From contig JACJNW010000044.1 of assembly GCA_014695195.1 (NCBI GenBank), positions 62,001-126,000 of the forward strand: DNA of 64,000 nt, given 5' to 3'. Below the pieces are notes generated by a model. The model saw only the letters and a list, made by a program, of their open reading frames with translations. It ran no database searches and had not been told where the DNA came from. The stretch is from Cyanobacteria bacterium FACHB-DQ100 (GTDB taxonomy: Bacteria > Cyanobacteriota > Cyanobacteriia > Leptolyngbyales > Leptolyngbyaceae). Shown one piece after another: positions 8,166 to 16,729 of the stretch. The position numbers and the translations under genes were made by a program. Every line of letters begins with the position of its first letter. The first letter of the stretch is position 1.

Positions 8166-9358
8166 TATGCGTCCTCCGCTTCTTGGTTGTCTTGATACCA
8201 GATCAGCGATCGTCGAAGTCCTTCATCGATCGAAATGGTCGGATTGTAACCCAGATGAGTTCGAGCTTTTTCAACCACCGGACAGCGACGATTCGGATTG
8301 TCTACCAAATAGTCTTTGTCTTCACTAATCTTACGAACGACTTTACCTTCGTACCCAAACAATTCTTTGGAGATTGCAACCACTTTTTCTGCAAGTTCTG
8401 CAACAGAAATCTCAGGCGTTTCGATTCCGATGTTATACGCTTCACCCGCATGACCTTTGACTAAGACCTTGTAGTAGCCTGTGATCGAGTCTGCAGAATA
8501 GCAGAATGTGCGCTTTGGTGAACCATCAGACAGCATTGTAATGTCCCGACCGCTGAAGATGTCACGCGCAAAGTCGGGGAGCAAGCGACGATCGGTAATC
8601 TTTAATCCAGGGCCGTAGTTGTTAAATGGGCGGGCTGATTTAATCGGTAGATTATATTGCTGAGCGAAGTTCACACACAGCGTTTCACCGTAGCGCTTCG
8701 CCTCGTCATAGCAGGCGCGAGGCCCAGTACAGGACACATTGCCGCGATAGTCTTCGGGTGTGGGAATGTTCTCTGGTGTGGGATCGCCGTAGATCTCGCT
8801 ACTAGAGAAGAACAAAAAGCCACCGACTTCTTTGCCTTGATCTCGTTGATTTTTAAAGTATTCCAGCAGGTTGCGGAGTCCATTCACATTGGCATCCATT
8901 GTGCCGATCGGGTCTCTACGGTAGAACGTAGGAGATGCGATCGAAGCCGCATGAATAATGTATTGAAAATCACCCATATCCGAGGGTAATGGCTGCGTCA
9001 TATCGTGCTTGAGCAGCGTTAGAGTTGGATCATCTTTGAGATCCGTTAGCCAAGCAGGTACGCCTCGCGAATAGTTGTCATAAACGGTCAAAGGAATCTG
9101 TTGGTCTGGCTCGTGCTTTTGATTCCAGTGCAGAACCGATTGCACAAAGTAATAGCCTAGAAAACCCGCACCGCCTGTGATCAGCAAGTTTTTGCCTGCC
9201 ATCGTGCCAAACTCTTCAGTAAGGTTGCCACAGATATAGTCTAGGTCTTCAGCAATGATGTCTTTTGCTCGAAGTTGAGTTTTGGGCTGGATCTTAGTTT
9301 GATTACTCATTAATCGCTCTTGATTAAGGCTCGCGCCTACACTACTTATTCCACTCAT
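8165..9358 (-). CDS. NAD-dependent sugar-nucleotide epimerase/decarboxylase, UXS-like
   Basis: An extended short-chain dehydrogenase with the NAD loop LLITGGAGFLGYYFV (about residues 58-72) and catalytic Tyr/Lys in GPRACYDEAKRYGETL. This form (GPRxCYDExKR) is typical of UDP-glucuronate decarboxylases (UDP-xylose synthases). The protein is longer than usual at the N-terminus, with about 55 residues before the Rossmann fold. The ATG at 9358 has GGAG eight bases upstream and is preferred; an in-frame ATG at 9310 is possible. Its 3' end overlaps ugd by one base, and the pair forms a likely UDP-pentose branch. Another product, such as a 4-keto-pentose, cannot be excluded. Confidence 0.85.
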   Translation of the reverse strand: MSGISSVGASLNQERLMSNQTKIQPKTQLRAKDIIAEDLDYICGNLTEEFGTMAGKNLLITGGAGFLGYYFVQSVLHWNQKHEPDQQIPLTVYDNYSRGVPAWLTDLKDDPTLTLLKHDMTQPLPSDMGDFQYIIHAASIASPTFYRRDPIGTMDANVNGLRNLLEYFKNQRDQGKEVGGFLFFSSSEIYGDPTPENIPTPEDYRGNVSCTGPRACYDEAKRYGETLCVNFAQQYNLPIKSARPFNNYGPGLKITDRRLLPDFARDIFSGRDITMLSDGSPKRTFCYSADSITGYYKVLVKGHAGEAYNIGIETPEISVAELAEKVVAISKELFGYEGKVVRKISEDKDYLVDNPNRRCPVVEKARTHLGYNPTISIDEGLRRSLIWYQDNQEAEDA

Positions 9359-9424
9359 ACATCAGTCTCCGCAACATTAGCAGCAAGTTACATCATCGAG
9401 AACACAAGACTGGCAGCGCCATGA

Positions 9425-10669
9425 CTAGGCGTAGATTTTAACTTCAGGGATAGGAACCACGAACTGACCGCCCCATTCACGAATGTAGGAGACTTGCTCC
9501 ATAATCTCGTCTTTGACGTTCCAAGGCAGAATCAACAGATAGTCTGGCTTGGTTTCTCGAATCTTCTCTGGAGAGTAGATAGGAATGTGAGTTCCAGGAG
9601 TGAACTTGTTCTGCTTGTAAGGATTGCGATCGACTGTGTAATCGAGAAAATCGGTGCGAATGCCACAGTAGTTGAGCAAGGTGTTGCCTTTTCCGGGCGC
9701 ACCGTAGCCTGCGATCGTTTTCCCTTTTTGCTTTGCCGTAATCAGGAACTCTAGCAGCCTCCGCTTGGTTTCTTTGACTTGTTCTGTGAAGTGAGCATAG
9801 GTCTCAAGCTTGTCAAATCCTGCTGCTTTCTCCCGCTCTAGCAGTTCGATGACGCGATCGCCCACAGGCTTCGAGTTGTCTTCGGTGTGTCGAGCGTAAA
9901 TCCGGAGAGATCCACCGTGAATCGGAATCTCCTGCACATCGAACAATGTCAGACCGTGATGGGCAAAAATGCGCTGCACTGCCATGAACGATAGATACGA
10001 GAAATGTTCGTGGTAGATTGTATCAAACTGGTTCTCTTCCATCAGGCGCATCAGATGGGGAAACTCCATCGTGATCACACCGTCGGGCTTCAGCATGAGC
10101 TTCATCCCGCCCACAAAATCATTGATGTCGGGAACGTGCGCTAAAACATTGTTACCCAACAGCAAATCTGCTTTACCATCAGCTGCAAGCTCGGTTGCAG
10201 TTTGTACTCCAAAGAACTTGTTAACAACCGGAATTCCCTTGTCTTTTGCAACTTGGGAGACATTCACCGCAGGCTCAACTCCCAACACTGAGATGCCCTT
10301 TTTCACAAAGTATTGCAGGAGATAACCATCGTTGCTGGCGATTTCAACCACTTTACTTTGGGAATTTAAGCCAAACCGCTCTACCATTAAATCGCTGTAA
10401 TTGCTGGCATTTTTTAACAGCGCATCAACATAGGATGAGAAATAAGCGTACTCAGTAAAGATGTCTTGGGGGCTGACAAACTCTTGTAGTTGAACCAGAA
10501 AGCAATTGTCACAAACATAAGTATGCAGTGGATAGAAGGGTTCCATCTCGTTTAATTGCTCTGGAGTGATATGGGTTTGACAGAGCGGTGACATTCCCAA
10601 ATCGACGAACGTGTGATGCAGCGCAGAGCCACAAAACCGACAATTTGAACTACTCATAAAATCATGCAC
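9425..10669 (-). CDS. Class I SAM-dependent C-methyltransferase with N-terminal zinc site (sugar methyltransferase type)
   Basis: About 410 residues in three parts. First is an N-terminal zinc-binding region with CRFCG (about residues 11-15) and CDNC (about 53-56). Next is a SAM-binding domain with VVEIASNDGYLLQYF (about 107-121) and LLGNNVLAHVPD. The C-terminal domain contains GYGAPGKGNTLLNYCGI. This is the architecture of NDP-sugar C-methyltransferases of the TylC3/NovU type, which make branched sugars from 4-keto intermediates. It is the first gene of the minus-strand sugar cassette. Two ATGs compete (10669 and 10657); GAGG lies 3 bases before the first and 15 before the second, so 10657 may be the real start. 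Confidence 0.83.
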   Translation of the reverse strand: MHDFMSSSNCRFCGSALHHTFVDLGMSPLCQTHITPEQLNEMEPFYPLHTYVCDNCFLVQLQEFVSPQDIFTEYAYFSSYVDALLKNASNYSDLMVERFGLNSQSKVVEIASNDGYLLQYFVKKGISVLGVEPAVNVSQVAKDKGIPVVNKFFGVQTATELAADGKADLLLGNNVLAHVPDINDFVGGMKLMLKPDGVITMEFPHLMRLMEENQFDTIYHEHFSYLSFMAVQRIFAHHGLTLFDVQEIPIHGGSLRIYARHTEDNSKPVGDRVIELLEREKAAGFDKLETYAHFTEQVKETKRRLLEFLITAKQKGKTIAGYGAPGKGNTLLNYCGIRTDFLDYTVDRNPYKQNKFTPGTHIPIYSPEKIRETKPDYLLILPWNVKDEIMEQVSYIREWGGQFVVPIPEVKIYA

Positions 10670-11032
10670 CTCACAGCATTAGGGCGCTACAACAACAGCA
10701 CGGCAAGCTTTAAATCAGGTTTCTAGTTAGAGAACAGCTACGATCGGAGACTGACATCACTCCTAGCTCATATCAAGTCTCTTCTGAAAGTTAGCTGAGA
10801 CAAGTCTCTACCATCTCTGCATAATTTTCCAGTGTTTCCACCTAATCTTTATCGAAACCTCAGCATCTTTACTTAAACAAAATAGAGATGCAAAAATTGC
10901 TGTTTGGCGGTTGAAAATTTTACGGAAATATTGATCGGATCTCTATACTTAGAGAAATTGAATATTACTGATTAACCACCTTTCATCAACATATTATTTC
11001 TTGGTCTTAGCAATTCATAATCATAATGTGAG
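10670..11032. other. Intergenic region upstream of the sugar cassette, AT-rich, no gene seen
   Basis: A 363-base gap between two minus-strand genes. It must hold the promoter of the six-gene sugar cassette. It is AT-rich around 10840-11000. I see no convincing open frame, RNA gene or long inverted repeat in it. Confidence 0.6.
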
Positions 11033-11992
11033 CTATATATCTGCTGCGGCATTTGCTGCGATCGCTGCCAACACCGCATCATGAATTTCTCCTTGACTCG
11101 CCACGATGCCACGATTCTCAATCAACTGAGCATCGGTTGAAAAATTCAACGGTTTACCGTGCATATCACTGACGCGCCCCCCTGCTTCTTCTACAATGAT
11201 TGCGCCTGCTGCATGATCCCAAATGTTTTCGCGATAGTCTGGATTTTGTGACCAAGGCAATCGTAAATAAAGTGCGGCATGACCCGAAGCGATCGCACCA
11301 TATTTGGCTTGACTGTCCATTTGCAAAGAAGGTGCAGTTAGCCCGACAGCTTGAGCAATCGATCGCTGCCGTTCTGGATCGCCGTGACTCGTTTCTACAC
11401 TTTCGGCTAAACGAAATTGGAAAGAGGTTTGATCGTTCAAAACCTTGAGCGCTTGTGACTGTCTAGTCTGGAGTGAAAGTCTTTGTGCTCCTTGCCCCCG
11501 GATTGCTGTAAAGATGCAGCCTTCTTCAAAAGCAGGACAAGCGATCGCGCCCAGTTTCACTTCTCCAGATTCAATTAGCGCGATCGCAATCGCATACTGA
11601 TCTCCTCTGAGAAACCCTTTCGTGCCATCGATCGGGTCAAGCGTCCAAAATCGTTCTCCGACTTTTCCTTGACCTAAGTCAATCCAGGCTGCAACCTGTT
11701 CAGGCATTGCATCTGGAATTAACGCTTGCACAGCTTCAGTCACCTTTGTTAACTGTGAGGCTGATTGGTAGAGAAGCGCAGCGCTCTCTTCTGCAACGAT
11801 CGAGTCTTGTGGAAAGGCTTGATGAAGTTGGTGGCAAATAATTGCTTGAGCCGCAAAATCCGCGATCGTTACCGGAGAGCGATCCGGCTTATCTAGACTT
11901 ACAAAATTCACTGATCGGCGCACTGACTCACAAAGAACAGCAGCTTGTTTTGCAGCAGCGATCGCAACGTTAGATTCGTGTTCATATGTCAT
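11033..11992 (-). CDS. Inositol monophosphatase-family 3'(2'),5'-bisphosphate nucleotidase (CysQ/HAL2-like)
   Basis: A 319-residue Mg-dependent, Li-sensitive-type phosphatase. The metal-binding signatures are EES (about residue 69), DPIDGTKGF (about 120-128) and WDHAAGAIIVEEAGG (about 265-279). The DPIDGTKGFLRG version and the overall length fit 3'-phosphoadenosine 5'-phosphate (PAP) phosphatases of sulfur assimilation better than plain inositol monophosphatase. ATG at 11992. It faces the divergent alpha/beta-hydrolase gene. The substrate is inferred from the motif variant; inositol or fructose bisphosphate activity is an alternative. Confidence 0.85.
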   Translation of the reverse strand: MTYEHESNVAIAAAKQAAVLCESVRRSVNFVSLDKPDRSPVTIADFAAQAIICHQLHQAFPQDSIVAEESAALLYQSASQLTKVTEAVQALIPDAMPEQVAAWIDLGQGKVGERFWTLDPIDGTKGFLRGDQYAIAIALIESGEVKLGAIACPAFEEGCIFTAIRGQGAQRLSLQTRQSQALKVLNDQTSFQFRLAESVETSHGDPERQRSIAQAVGLTAPSLQMDSQAKYGAIASGHAALYLRLPWSQNPDYRENIWDHAAGAIIVEEAGGRVSDMHGKPLNFSTDAQLIENRGIVASQGEIHDAVLAAIAANAAADI

Positions 11993-12130
11993 TTGCCGTC
12001 ATGCTCCGTATTCCTGACCGTAAAATCCGTAGTTCGCGGATACCATAGACTACCTTTTTTGTTGCAGGATAAGGTTTTGTTGCACAATGAGGGACTGGAT
12101 AAAACTGATGCCCAGGCCGAGGAAGTTCAC

Positions 12131-13066
12131 ATGAGCCAAGATTCTCCTATTTCTACGATCGAGCTGCTAGATGGAATTGGCGGCTCGATTCGAGAACATA
12201 AATGGAGTTGGAAAGGCAAGCCGCTGACGCTGGTGTACGAAGTGCTGGGGGAAGGTAAGCCGATCTTATTACTTCCGGCGCTGAGTTCAGTGTCTAGTCG
12301 ATCGGAAATGCGGGGTTTAGCAAAGCAGTTGGCAGACGAATATCAGGTGTATGCGATCGATTGGATCGGATTTGGCGATTCGTCGCGTCCTGCAATACAA
12401 TACACCCCTGCTTTGTATGAAACCTGTTTACGGAGTTTTGTGCAGACGATGTTTTCCGAGCCTGTGGTTGTGATCGCAGCGGGACATGCAGCGGGATATG
12501 TGATGGAGTTAGCTCAGCGGCAACCGCCTTGGGAATGGGTTGTGTTGGTCTGTCCGACTTGGCGCGGCCCTTTACCGACCGCGATGGGGGAGCACCGTTG
12601 GGCGTATCGCCTGCTGCAACGGCTGATTGGATTGCCGCTGATTGGGCAATTTCTTTATTCTTTAAATACGACTCGCGGCTTTTTAAGCTGGATGTATGGG
12701 CGGCACGTTTTCGCAAAGAAGGAAAATATCACCCCTGACTTGATCGATCGCAAGTGGAAGACGACCCAGCAAAAAGGAGCGCGGTTTGCCTCTGCTGCAT
12801 TCGTGACGGGGGGACTGGATCGAGTACGATCACGCCAAGATTGGTTGAATTGGTTTCAGCCGCTTCCGGTGCCCGCGATGATGGTGATCGGTGAAGAGAT
12901 GCCCCCAAAATCCCGGCAAGAGGTTGAGATATTGGCGCATTTCTCTGGGGTGCAAGTGTATCGAATGCCGGGATCGCTTGGGCTGCATGAGGAATATCCG
13001 GAGCAGTTAGCAGCAGGAATTCTGTCGTTTCTTGAGAAATATCGATCGCGAAAACGCAGATTCTAA
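12131..13066 (+). CDS. Alpha/beta-hydrolase fold protein lacking the nucleophile serine
   Basis: A 311-residue alpha/beta-hydrolase fold protein. The fold is clear: strand plus oxyanion region ILLLPALSS (about residues 45-53), DWIGFGDSSRP (77-87) and the C-terminal His region LGLHEEYPEQ. The nucleophile elbow, normally GxSxG, reads GHAAG (residues 118-122), so position 120 is Ala and classical esterase/lipase chemistry is unlikely. The frame is open further upstream, but the ATG at 12131 begins the recognisable domain. It is convergent with hfq. The protein may have lost catalysis for a binding role, or use another mechanism; no substrate is suggested. Confidence 0.8.
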   Translation: MSQDSPISTIELLDGIGGSIREHKWSWKGKPLTLVYEVLGEGKPILLLPALSSVSSRSEMRGLAKQLADEYQVYAIDWIGFGDSSRPAIQYTPALYETCLRSFVQTMFSEPVVVIAAGHAAGYVMELAQRQPPWEWVVLVCPTWRGPLPTAMGEHRWAYRLLQRLIGLPLIGQFLYSLNTTRGFLSWMYGRHVFAKKENITPDLIDRKWKTTQQKGARFASAAFVTGGLDRVRSRQDWLNWFQPLPVPAMMVIGEEMPPKSRQEVEILAHFSGVQVYRMPGSLGLHEEYPEQLAAGILSFLEKYRSRKRRF

Positions 13067-13073
13067 GCAAAAA

Positions 13074-13095
13074 CCAGGAGCCGGATTGCCCCTGG
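13074..13095 (-). terminator. Probable terminator downstream of hfq
   Basis: On the minus strand CCAGG and CCTGG arms (13091-13095 and 13074-13078) are followed directly by a run of five Ts, just after the hfq stop. An alternative pairing GAGCC/GGCTC overlaps it. The stem is short, so confidence is moderate. Confidence 0.5.
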
Positions 13096-13108
13096 CTCGG
13101 CGTGATTT

Positions 13109-13324
13109 TTAGAGTTTAGGCTTGATAAACACGATCGACTGTCTCCAGACGATTGTCGGCTGATCATAGTGATCGATGATGCAGATACAATGGGGGTCTT
13201 GCCAACGTACCTTTCCGGTGAGCAAATCTCCAGTCGAAAGTTTCATTTCGATCTCTTTTTCTTCGCGGATAATCGTCTGAATCTGACGAGTGCTTGGCAA
13301 TCCGGTATCTAGTTCAATACTCAT
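13109..13324 (-). CDS. hfq: Hfq, cyanobacterial type
   Basis: A 71-residue Sm-like protein. The Sm1 region QIQTIIREEKEIEMKLSTGD and Sm2 region (TIVWRQSIVFIKP) are visible, but the bacterial Sm2 YKHA-type motif is absent, as is usual for cyanobacterial Hfq. Work in Synechocystis links this protein to type IV pilus function through binding of the PilB ATPase rather than to general sRNA matchmaking. It is divergent from dapF across 85 bases, an arrangement also known in Synechocystis, which supports the call. ATG at 13324. Confidence 0.9.
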   Translation of the reverse strand: MSIELDTGLPSTRQIQTIIREEKEIEMKLSTGDLLTGKVRWQDPHCICIIDHYDQPTIVWRQSIVFIKPKL

Positions 13325-13409
13325 TGGGGGAAGTCCTCGATCGAAACCGTTCTAACCTACTAGAGTGCCTTAATTCACCAAATCCTACACATTCTTGTAA
13401 CCGATCATC

Positions 13410-14255
13410 ATGACGATTGAATTTACGAAATATCACGGGCTGGGCAACGATTTTATTTTGATCGACAATCGCACGTCCGATCAGCCGAAACTGACTCCTG
13501 AAGATGCGGTAAGGTGGTGCGATCGACATTTTGGCATCGGAGCAGACGGCGTGATTTTCGCGCTTCCGGGTCAAGATGGCACCGATTACACGATGCGAAT
13601 CTTTAATTCCGATGGTTCAGAGCCAGAGATGTGTGGAAATGGCATCCGCTGTTTGGGACGGTTTCTGGCAGATTTGGAAGTTGCAGAAACCGGAAAATCT
13701 CAACCCCAATACCGCATTCACACTTTAGCAGGGGTAATGACTCCGAAGTTTGAAGCCGATGGTCAAGTTACGGTGGATATGGGAGAACCGCGTTTATTGG
13801 CAGGAGAAATTCCGACGACGATCGCGGCTCCAGATCAAAAAGTAATTAATCAACCGCTCGAAGTGGCAGGGCAAGTTTGGAATGTCACTTGTGTCAGTAT
13901 GGGAAACCCCCACTGTATTACATTCGTGGACGATGTTGCCGCAATCGGGCTTGAAGAAATTGGCACCCTGTTTGAAAACCATCCTGTTTTCCCGCAGCGT
14001 ACCAATACCGAGTTTATTGAAGTGGTGCGATCGGACTACCTTAAAATGCGAGTCTGGGAGCGCGGAGCCGGAATTACCTTAGCTTGCGGAACCGGAGCTT
14101 GTGCCTCGCTGGTTGCGGCTGTACTGAATCAAAAATGCGATCGTCGCGTCACGATTGAGTTGCCCGGCGGTTGTTTGCAAATTGAGTGGGCAGTCGATAA
14201 CAGGCTGTATATGACGGGCAGCGCTGAGAAGGTCTTTACTGGAATCCGGCAGTAG
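13410..14255 (+). CDS. dapF: Diaminopimelate epimerase
   Basis: A 281-residue enzyme converting LL- to meso-diaminopimelate for lysine and peptidoglycan synthesis. Both catalytic cysteines are present: Cys75 in [11 protein letters not shown] and the second in [10 protein letters not shown] (about residue 226). The N-terminus [13 protein letters not shown] is characteristic. Length is normal and the ATG at 13410 is well placed. Divergent from hfq and convergent with the DUF4327-type gene, from which it is separated by a hairpin. Confidence 0.96.
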   Translation: MTIEFTKYHGLGNDFILIDNRTSDQPKLTPEDAVRWCDRHFGIGADGVIFALPGQDGTDYTMRIFNSDGSEPEMCGNGIRCLGRFLADLEVAETGKSQPQYRIHTLAGVMTPKFEADGQVTVDMGEPRLLAGEIPTTIAAPDQKVINQPLEVAGQVWNVTCVSMGNPHCITFVDDVAAIGLEEIGTLFENHPVFPQRTNTEFIEVVRSDYLKMRVWERGAGITLACGTGACASLVAAVLNQKCDRRVTIELPGGCLQIEWAVDNRLYMTGSAEKVFTGIRQ

Positions 14256-14303
14256 GGAGCGGAGAGTGGGGAGAAGGCTGAATGAATTTTCTCCCCGCTC
14301 CTC
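14256..14303. terminator. Bidirectional hairpin terminator after dapF
   Basis: GGGGAGAA (14268-14275) pairs with TTCTCCCC (14289-14296), and flanking GGAGCGG/CCGCTCC-like sequence can extend the stem. The element fills the whole gap between the stop codons of two convergent genes. Confidence 0.65.
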
Positions 14304-14525
14304 CTAATCGTTATCCCAGCATTCCTGACAGATTAGATCGCTAATGCGATCGCGCAGCAGAAAATCATAACGCTCTAACTCGGCTTCAAAGCGCATCCAC
14401 TCACGAGCTGGAATATGCTTACAAAGGGTGTAAATCGGCTGTTGTTTGCTAATAACGCCGCGATCGATCAATTGGCGTACTTCGTCTTGAATCATTTCAA
14501 GCGAATACTGTACGGTCTGAAGCAT
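14304..14525 (-). CDS. DUF4327-like small cyanobacterial protein
   Basis: A 73-residue protein with predicted helices and no membrane segment or signal peptide. The segment SLEMIQDEVRQLIDRGVISKQQPIYTLCKHI matches the small cyanobacterial family DUF4327 as I remember it. A CQECW pair of cysteines sits at the C-terminus. Function is unknown. The ATG at 14525 opens after a long AT-rich leader. Confidence 0.72.
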   Translation of the reverse strand: MLQTVQYSLEMIQDEVRQLIDRGVISKQQPIYTLCKHIPAREWMRFEAELERYDFLLRDRISDLICQECWDND

Positions 14526-14818
14526 GGGTCTACCTTCCTGAGAAATCTGGGTGTCGAAGATATCAACCTAACTAGCGTATAGGGACTAACTAAAAAGATA
14601 TCCAAAGTTTAGCGCTATCTGTCTCCTTCAAACAGCGTACTTTGTAGTGAGATATACTGAATTATTTTCTACCTCATTTCTGAGTCAAAAATGTAAGAAC
14701 TGTTACTAATGTCAGTAATTTATGACATTTGCTTCTGCACTAAATCTGCTCTTTGAAACGAAAACCTGGCTTTTCGGCCAGACCTGAGTGCTTACAACCT
14801 ATGAAAATCATTCATAGA
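14526..14818. other. Intergenic region, no gene recognised
   Basis: A 293-base gap carrying the promoter side of the DUF4327-like gene and the 3' flank of pdxA. A short stem (CTATGAA/TTCATAG, about 14800-14817) lies right after the pdxA stop and could serve as a weak terminator. A second short stem-like stretch (CTGGCTTTTCGGCCAG) lies at about 14766-14781. No open frame is convincing. Confidence 0.5.
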
Positions 14819-15850
14819 TTATATTATTTCGGCTGAAGTGAAATATGCTCGACGCTGCACCAGTTCAACCGCAAGTTTGATCGCGGCTTTCATGCTAGTT
14901 GCATCAGCAATTCCTTTACCCGCAATATCAAACGCAGTCCCATGATCGGGTGAAGTTCGTACAAACGGCAATCCGATCGACGTGTTGACGGCACGATCGA
15001 ACGCCATTAACTTCACGGGAATTAAGCCTTGATCGTGATACAGCGCCAGATACGCATCATGAGCTGTCACCGGAGCGCTCCCAAACCAAGCCTGCCCCGG
15101 TTTGACCCACATCGTATCCGGCGGCAGCAATCCATCCAGTTGAACGTGAGGAAATCGATCGCGCATCTCGTCCAGCCAAGTCAAGATCCAATCGATTTCT
15201 TCGCGTCCAAGTTGTCCTTGTTCGCCACTGTGGGGATTTAGTCCAGCGATCGCAATTCGCGGCTGGGCAATTCCAAATGCGTGTTCAAGACATTCGATCA
15301 AAAGTTCCAATTTGCGCGTTAATCCATTCGGTGTAAGGGCATCCGCAACCTGCCGCAGTGGAATGTGCGTGGTTGCCAAAAGAGTACGTAATGTCCAATC
15401 GGTGTAAGGAGATCGAGCCACAAACATCATGCCGTAGCGATCGACTCCTGCTTTTTCGGCAAGCAATTCGGTCTGTCCGGGGTAAACGTGACCTGCGGCT
15501 TTCCAGGCAGATTTGGCGATCGGAGCCGTAACGATGCCGTCAAACTCACCCGCCAAGGTTCGATCAATTGCGGTTTCTAAACACCGAAAACTGGCTTCGC
15601 CACTATAGGCATCCCCTGTGCCGAGTGTGATCGTTCCTGGACTATCAAGGTGCAGAATTTTGAGGTCTTTTGGGTTCGCTAAGTCAGAACATAAGGCACT
15701 GAGGCAATCGTGGATTTCATGGAGATAATTGCGATTTCCAACGATGGTAAGATCGGCACTTTCAGCGATCGTCGGATCAGCCAGTGCCTTAAGAATAACT
15801 TCTGCACCGATTCCCGCAGGGTCGCCGATTGGAATAATTAAACGAGTCAT
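14819..15850 (-). CDS. pdxA: 4-hydroxythreonine-4-phosphate dehydrogenase
   Basis: A 343-residue NAD-dependent oxidative decarboxylase of pyridoxal 5'-phosphate synthesis. Visible features are the N-terminal [27 protein letters not shown] (about residue 115), and the metal/substrate region with [21 protein letters not shown] and [17 protein letters not shown]. The frame extends upstream, but the ATG at 15850 ([15 protein letters not shown]) is the natural start. It is divergent from petM, sharing a 120-base regulatory gap. Confidence 0.93.
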   Translation of the reverse strand: MTRLIIPIGDPAGIGAEVILKALADPTIAESADLTIVGNRNYLHEIHDCLSALCSDLANPKDLKILHLDSPGTITLGTGDAYSGEASFRCLETAIDRTLAGEFDGIVTAPIAKSAWKAAGHVYPGQTELLAEKAGVDRYGMMFVARSPYTDWTLRTLLATTHIPLRQVADALTPNGLTRKLELLIECLEHAFGIAQPRIAIAGLNPHSGEQGQLGREEIDWILTWLDEMRDRFPHVQLDGLLPPDTMWVKPGQAWFGSAPVTAHDAYLALYHDQGLIPVKLMAFDRAVNTSIGLPFVRTSPDHGTAFDIAGKGIADATSMKAAIKLAVELVQRRAYFTSAEII

Positions 15851-15970
15851 AGAAAACGTGATGAAAAACCCGTGACTGAACTGCTTTACAATACTTATGA
15901 ACGGTTTCAAATTTCAAAAACGAACTTCGACAACCGAACTCGATCGCTGTTTAACAGGAGAATTGACACA

Positions 15971-16075
15971 ATGGCTGGAGAGATTTTTAACACCGCAATC
16001 CTGGCGTTTACCCTGATTTTGGTTGGGTTGTCGCTGGGCTTTTTGCTTCTCAGACTTCAGGGCGGCGAAGAGTAA
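15971..16075 (+). CDS. petM: Cytochrome b6f complex subunit PetM (subunit VII)
   Basis: A 34-residue single-span thylakoid membrane protein. It reads MAGEIFNTAILAFTLILVGL and continues with SLGFLLLRLQGGEE, matching the PetM pattern of a short N-terminus, one hydrophobic helix and a QGxEE tail. It stabilises the b6f complex and affects electron flow between the photosystems. The ATG at 15971 follows an AGGAG motif 9 bases upstream. A longer in-frame extension upstream is ignored because it is not PetM-like. Convergent with the ArsR-type gene. Confidence 0.93.
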   Translation: MAGEIFNTAILAFTLILVGLSLGFLLLRLQGGEE

Positions 16076-16108
16076 TCACACGAAGCGAGAGTGATGGAGC
16101 CGTTTCCC

Positions 16109-16492
16109 TCACTCTTCTTCATCTAAATGCTCGGCAACCTCGCGGTAAAGATTAAACACATGATGATCTTTGAGCGAGTAATAGACATTACGACCCTGTT
16201 TCCGATATCCCACTAACCGCATCGATCGTAACGCCCTTAATTGATGCGAAACCGCAGATTCTGACATCTTCACCGCAGCAGCAAGATCACAGACGCAAAT
16301 TTCTTGAATGGATAGCGCTGAGAGAATCCTCAATCGATTGGCATCCCCCAGTAAGCTAAAGAATTCTGCCATTCGCTGAGACTTTTCCACACTCAAAAGG
16401 TCGCGGTGCAGAGAGCGAATATGGTCTAAGTTCACCGGATGCTGATCACTGCATTGGTCAGCCGCAGGTGTCACAAGATTAGGATTTGCCAT
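16109..16492 (-). CDS. ArsR/SmtB-family metal-sensing repressor (ZiaR-like)
   Basis: A 127-residue winged-helix repressor. The recognition helix is SESAVSHQLRALRSMRLVGYRKQGRNVYY. The zinc-site ligands of the alpha5 type are all present with SmtB spacing: Asp109, His111, His122 and Glu125. A CVC pair (Cys66, Cys68) plus N-terminal Cys14 and His18 give a second, alpha3N-type site as in ZiaR. It is therefore likely a Zn(II)-responsive derepressor. No metal transporter or metallothionein gene lies next to it, so its target is elsewhere or is its own promoter. I could not identify a clear operator. Confidence 0.88.
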   Translation of the reverse strand: MANPNLVTPAADQCSDQHPVNLDHIRSLHRDLLSVEKSQRMAEFFSLLGDANRLRILSALSIQEICVCDLAAAVKMSESAVSHQLRALRSMRLVGYRKQGRNVYYSLKDHHVFNLYREVAEHLDEEE

Positions 16493-16729
16493 AGAAATTC
16501 GAGAACGTAGCCTGCTACGATCGTAGATACTTTCAGAGTAGCGTACTTAGCTCTCTAGAATAAATGAGAGTTTTAACCCGCTCAAAGAAAACCGATACAT
16601 TCCTTTACCTACGCTACGATAAGGAATGCTCGATTCTGGATCTCAAAACTCGATCGCCCTTATCGTGCTTTCAATGCGAGATTTCTGATAGAATTTATCG
16701 AAAAGTTAACATTTTGTCACAAACTCCTC

